Source: Hermatobates lingyangjiaoensis (taxonomy: Eukaryota > Arthropoda > Insecta > Hemiptera > Hermatobatidae). Taken from it: a stretch of 64,000 nucleotides of DNA. The translations under genes and the position numbers were made by a program. This document shows, one piece after another, positions 59,729 to 64,000 of this stretch (position 1 is its first letter; every line of letters begins with the position of its first letter). The stretch is taken from positions 7,193,501 through 7,257,500 of the forward strand of contig JAPFBL010001928.1 in the NCBI GenBank assembly GCA_026182355.1. Reading direction: 5' to 3'. A model generated the notes under the pieces. That model did not search any database. It saw only the letters and a program-made list of their open reading frames with translations, and had not been told where the DNA came from.

Positions 59729-59924
59729 GCTGCTCGCAGCGGAGGAGGTGGTGGTTGGCGATAGGACGGCCGTCGTCCAGCAGGCCGTCACATCACATCA
59801 GCACTCTGTCTTTGACTTCAGGGCCTCTGACTCGGAGCTTGATGATGAAGTCGTTGACAAGGCGCCCACTCTTCATCACGACCGCAAGCCTCCGCAGTCC
59901 AGTCTTCACCATCCCATCAAACTT
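59729..59924 (+). CDS. Exon 6: acidic patch
   Basis: It completes Arg944 and encodes residues 945-1009. It reads LLAAEEVVVGDRTAVVQQAV, then TSHQHSVFDFRASDSELDDE and VVDKAPTLHHDRKPPQSS. The acidic stretch lies at about residues 976-987. The acceptor is GGCACCAG, with an alternative GCAG eleven bases on that would break the favoured frame. The donor is AAACTT followed by GTAAGT, phase 0. The phase matches exon 5. The GC-rich, CG-containing sequence stands out from the AT-rich flanks. Downstream exons lie outside the window. Confidence 0.77.
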
Positions 59925-62090
59925 GTAAGTTTTCTTTCTTTATTTCTTATAAACCTATCTGTTGGGTAACTCTATTGTAAAGATTGTTAAAGGGTAGGAT
60001 AATGGTTGTATAGCGTCACTATTCACGTGCTTGCTGGTATTTGTAAATACCAACAAACATAATTTGTTTGAATTATTTTTTTTTTCCAGCTCCCCATACT
60101 TATTAGCCTTTCACTTTCGGTGTTATTCTAGATGCAAAAAGTGCTATTCAAGGGGCATTATACGTATTTACCGGGTTGATTTTACGTATTGTTTGTAAAT
60201 GATGAGTTGAACAATCATTTCTTGTGTGGGCTTTACTCAAAATGAAAATGAAGAAGAAAAAAAATTATTAAGTATCAAACAAGTGTCCGCACGAAACGAG
60301 TCTGTAATTAAACTACTCTAACAAAAAATAGTAAATGTTTGCAAGGTGTACTACTACTATACTATAAAGATTTTAGGAGAGCAAACTCTTAGCGATCTCA
60401 AAAGCATATATCTAAAAACTGATATTTTAGCATTACATTTCTAGTGTAGGTGGAATAAAACAAGGACAATAGACTTATCCATCAGAGTGAACAACTAGTA
60501 AATAATGGCTTACTTATTTCTTCCTGAACTTGTTTGTTAGTCTGACTTGCCCAGCTTTCAATATTAACATGGTAAACTGACAGCATAATGGGGAATAATG
60601 ACTGATGAAAGGCACAGAGATACATTATAAATGTGTGTAGGTGGGTCAGATTTGTCTTGGCTTCCTCGTATGTCTGTCCTGTTTGACTTTTTAATCCGTG
60701 CAACAAAGCTTGTAAAACAAAATTAAGAATGATGAATCAATATCAAAGTGAACAAAAGCGACATTTCAGTTCAGTGATGAGGAACAACCGCCCAGATATC
60801 GATTTTCTGCGCTATTTAAAGCGTTTCTTTTGTAAATTCCTTTTTCGTTTATATACATTGTTTGTTTTTTTTTTTACATGCTCGCCTAACAGCTTCCTTA
60901 TCACGTTAGTTATTTTAATGTGACTATTGAGGATAAAAGTTTTGATTTTCTTTTCAAAATAGTGTCAAGTTTTATATTGAATAATTTATTTGGTTAAATT
61001 TTAATGTTTTAATGTTTAAATAAACTTTTTAAAGAAAAGATAAAGCAGTTTTAATTAATGCAAATTTAGAAGCAATTTACGAAGGAAATCTTAATATTTT
61101 GACTCTAACGTATCTAACTAACAATTCGAACTTTGCAATCAGCTAGTGGGTTGCCCTAGTAACTGTTTTTCGAACCTTCTAAACCCGTTCGATACAAAAA
61201 GATTTTCTGTATCCCTTTTATACGGAATTTTATATAGAATATTGTAAATAGTGTTAAATGTATGTGGTTGAGATAAGAAAAACATCCGATTATAAAATTT
61301 AGTAATAATAATTATTTAAATCATAAGAAGTTAAAATTGAGACCAATTGTTTGTGAGGTTCTGTTTTTCATTCCTTTCAAAGTTTTACCCTTGAATTATT
61401 ATTCTGGCAGTCATTAAAGAACCTTTATTTTTGCAGCCCTCGGTATTTTTAGCCCTTCATTTACTAATTATAAGCTATATAGTTTGCACAAGAATAATCC
61501 AGCGCGCTAATTAATTGTTTCTTGTGAGTCCCAAGTTTTTTTTTTAAACAGTGTTATCCAAATTGAAACTTTTACATGAAGTTCGTAACCTTCACTTGAC
61601 ATAGGTAACACATATAAACTAACGTCTGTTTTGAATCTTTTCAAGTATTTGTTATTGAAATTAAATTAAACATTGCGATCACTGAAAAGCAATTTTTGAA
61701 TAATACTTTTCTCAAGAAATCAAAATTGGCGTCGAAACTAAAATATTGATAGTGAATCAGTGCCAAAATGATTTCACAACAGGAATGTCTCGATAAAAGC
61801 GGATAAACAAGTAATTGATCCTGTTTGAAGATATCTTATTAAAATCAAATTTCGATAAAAGGAAATTAATAAAGTTTTGGCTGTCAGTGTAAATACTCTT
61901 ATCTAATGCCGCCTCATATATTTGTGTAATTGCATTTTCCGCTGTGCAATATTAATGAAAAATAAGTTTATAAATATAAGCATAATTAATTTCCTTCGTG
62001 GAATTATAAACTTCTTATCAAGCAATTGCTTATCTATACTATTATAAAAGAAACCATATCATTCTGACCCTCACAAATATAAACATCCTA
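59925..62090 (+). other. Start of intron 6; AT-rich, nothing recognised
   Basis: The intron opens GTAAGT and continues past the window end. The first 2.1 kb shows no repeat or exon I can support. Confidence 0.5.
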
Positions 62091-62096
62091 CTACTA

Positions 62097-62469
62097 CCGT
62101 CTTTTACCGAAAATAAGACAGTCTTACTTTCTTTGTAGGTACAAAATACGTGCTAGGGCTTACTATATTTTTGGGGGGAGGGCTTCAACTAGATAAGTGG
62201 AAGTATATATCATTGTTTAATAATAATTTATATAAATATATTTAAATTTATTCAATTACAGTCATGTCATCTTCGTCTGGAACATAGTAATAAATTATTA
62301 AATTTGTTATAACGTTCTGATTTTCCTCCAAATTCATTTCCTGTAGAATCATTGGTCCGAATCTCTTATGTCTTGCAATATAGCTATAATTTTTAACGAA
62401 TTATATTTTTCACATTATTTTAACTAGGGCTTATTTTCAGGGGGATGTCTTATTTTCTGAAAAAGACGG
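62097..62469. mobile_element. Non-autonomous Tc1/mariner-like MITE, 373 bp
   Basis: The left end CCGTCTTTTACCGAAAATAA and the inverted right end (complement of CCGTCTTTTTCAGAAAATAA) match with three changes, flanked by TA on both sides. The interior keeps AGGGCTTA boxes near each end. TA duplication fits Tc1/mariner. No transposase frame. Confidence 0.75.
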
Positions 62470-62915
62470 TATAGTAATGCTACATTATCCCAGGATGACA
62501 TTGTAGCTTTTATAGATATATTGCCCTTTGTTGAATACGGAATTTTATTAATTCTATTTTGTTAATTGCTAATTTTAGTTTTATTTTTTGGCAAAATTTC
62601 ATTGTCCTATAGTAAGTCGTTTAGCATTGGACAGCATTTATTTAAAAACAAAAAATGTTCCATAAAGACCCTTTTTGTAAATGTAATTTAAAAAAAAAAT
62701 CATCTCATTCCTAAAATAATACTCCTACCATATTTGTAGGTATAATTTCATGCTGTACGTCAAACAGTATGATGTGTTTGTCAACCTTTCAAAATAAATC
62801 ATCAGTCAAAATTTTTACATTTTAAAAAGCTTTACACAATTCACTTTATATATAAGTGATATAGGCATGGATAGTTTATTTTAGGTTAGATATATTAGCA
62901 TAATTCAAATGATAA

Positions 62916-63153
62916 TGAAAATACGATCCGAAACGGGCAAATAAAGATAGAGGAATGTAGGCAAAGAAACCTAAAGAAATTAAAAACACACACTTACAGT
63001 CTCTAATTTTTGGTTTGAACCGTTGGTCTCCAATCGTCTTTGTACAAGTGCCCTTGGTTTCCCTCTCTTATCTCTCTTGAAGACGGTTCATACTGAAAAT
63101 TAGAAACTGTGTGTGTTTTTAATTTCTTTATATTTCTTCGTCTACATTGAACT

Positions 63154-63189
<36 letters not shown>
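62916..63189. mobile_element. F3 foldback element plus TA run
   Basis: Both arms are present: ACACACTTACAGTCTCTAAT at the left and ATTAGAAACTGTGTGTG at the right. The left begins with the F3 end-module (AAAATACGATCCGAAACGGG). The right core has TCTCT, CTTGAAGAC, GGTT, GAA, AATT. The TA run is 63161-63189. Confidence 0.75.
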
Positions 63190-63191
<2 letters not shown>

Positions 63192-63441
63192 GTATTTTTT
63201 TTTAAGGGTTGAGGTCTAATGATTTGAAACTAGTCCTTTTGCGGACGTTTCGACATATATTTAAGTCATCTTCAGGGCTATAACATGATTTTTTTAAAAT
63301 TAGCACTACTATTACTACTATTTTGGTTATTTAAAAAAAAATCATGTTGTAGCCATGAAGATGACATAAATATATGTCGAAACGTCGGCAAAAGGACTAG
63401 TTTCAAATCAAAAACCTCAACCCTCAAAAAAAAAAAAAAAA
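63192..63441. mobile_element. F6 element with about 100-bp inverted arms
   Basis: The arms (63203-63300 and 63330-63428) are near-perfect complements with T-rich ends. In plus sense: GCC, ATGAAGA (CTGAAGA with one change), T, GACATA/TATGTC hairpin, GAA, ACGT, C, GGC; GGC complements GCC. The minus-sense copy has the intact CTGAAGA. It is non-coding. Confidence 0.8.
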
Positions 63442-63486
63442 AAATAGATCATACCATATAAATATTGGGTCAAGAAAACAAATCAT

Positions 63487-63618
63487 CATATATATATATA
63501 TATATATATAATCAATGATCAAACCACAATATGAAATGGGAAAACAAGACTAAGATCTTTCAACCGTAACAAGCGGTCTTTGTCAGAGTCAAAAACCTGT
63601 TTATGTGAAATCTTTATA
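63487..63618. repeat. TA run and internally deleted F2 element
   Basis: After a TA run the minus-sense F2 core is intact except for CTTTGTCAG. It joins directly to CTGTTTATGTGAAATC, the plus-sense tail. The layout equals that at 44831-44932. Confidence 0.75.
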
Positions 63619-63631
63619 TATATATATACAC

Positions 63632-63850
63632 TTTTTCGTTGGAAATACGATTCAAAACGGACAAAAATAGTTCAATATAGACAAAGAAACATAGAGAAAT
63701 CAAAAGAACACACTTACAGTCTCTGATTTTACTGGTCCAGTGCGCTTGGTTTCCCTCTCTTATATCTCCTGAAGACGGTTCAAACCGAAAATTAGAGACT
63801 GTAAGTGTATTCTTTTGATTTCTCTATGTTTCTTTGTCTATATTGAACTA
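63632..63850. mobile_element. F3 foldback element, best core
   Basis: The left arm starts with the end-module (GGAAATACGATTCAAAACGG). The right arm core: TCTC 63765-63768, CTGAAGA 63769-63775, C 63776, GGTT 63777-63780 with AACC 63783-63786, GAA 63787-63789, AATT 63790-63793, A 63794, GAGA 63795-63798. TCTC and GAGA are exact complements. Confidence 0.8.
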
Positions 63851-63857
63851 TATATAT

Positions 63858-63917
63858 AAAACTAAAATTTATCGGGACTCGGTCAGTACTGACCGAATCC
63901 CGATAAATTTTAGTTTT
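63858..63917. repeat. Near-perfect palindrome, arms about 29 bp
   Basis: AAAACTAAAATTTATCGGGA is matched by its complement at the other end, with CGGTCAG and CTGACCG meeting in the centre. Only one or two positions mismatch. Confidence 0.8.
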
Positions 63918-63969
63918 GTTTCTATTCCACGGTCGATACTTTTATCAATATTTATATATATGTAATAAA

Positions 63970-64000
63970 ACCCAGAGTTGGGTTTTTGACTCTGACGAAG
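63970..64000 (+). repeat. F2 element cut by the window end
   Basis: GTTGGGTTTTTGACTCTGAC then GAAG: a plus-sense F2 core whose rest lies outside. Confidence 0.75.

Noticed and set aside
59738..59739. Alternative acceptor GCAG eleven bases inside exon 6
   Set aside because: It would shift the frame to a Gly/Trp-rich reading; the upstream acceptor keeps the phase of exon 5.

Overview
The window is nuclear DNA of a metazoan, probably an invertebrate with a large, AT-rich, repeat-rich genome. It has spliceosomal introns with GT/AG borders, long introns, Gln/His-rich exons typical of animal transcription regulators, and dense non-autonomous transposon debris. I cannot name the lineage. The bacterial categories (operons, ribosome binding sites, CRISPR) do not apply.

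One gene is supported. It lies on the plus strand and spans most of the window. Six exons (5011-5219, 34024-35140, 35332-36387, 38182-38470, 50137-50296, 59729-59924) join with matching splice phases (2, 0, 0, 1, 2, 0) into one open frame of 1009 codons with no stop. The 3' end lies beyond the window. The product is low-complexity, rich in Gln, His, Ser and Pro. It carries a PLDLS (CtBP-type) motif, a short basic cluster, helical stretches and an acidic patch, but no DNA-binding domain that I can see. I read it as part of a nuclear co-regulator and do not recognise the family.

Intron 1 (28.8 kb) contains about 16.4 kb (roughly 15.05-31.45 kb) of one satellite. It is built from alternating 67-bp and 69-bp monomers (136-bp dimer). 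One monomer type carries a perfect 7-bp hairpin that the other lacks. Irregular stretches inside the array look like uncorrected long-read consensus.

The remaining intron DNA holds many short inverted-repeat elements without coding capacity, often next to (TA)n runs. I sort the main ones into six families, F1-F6. Although their sequences are unrelated, all share one layout: CTGANGA, one extra nucleotide, a hairpin, GAA, a palindrome starting with A and ending with T, one H nucleotide, then a strand that can pair with the bases just before CTGANGA. This is the layout of a type I hammerhead ribozyme with a self-complementary stem III, except for one inserted base after the CUGANGA box. All three helices vary between families while keeping their pairing. 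This is the observation I would follow first.

There is also a complete 415-bp hAT-type MITE with an 8-bp target duplication, a Tc1/mariner-type MITE, a possible hAT terminus, possible tRNA-like SINE fragments, minisatellites (73 bp, about 113 bp, 24 bp), microsatellites and several perfect long hairpins. I found no convincing tRNA or rRNA gene and no intact transposase or reverse transcriptase.
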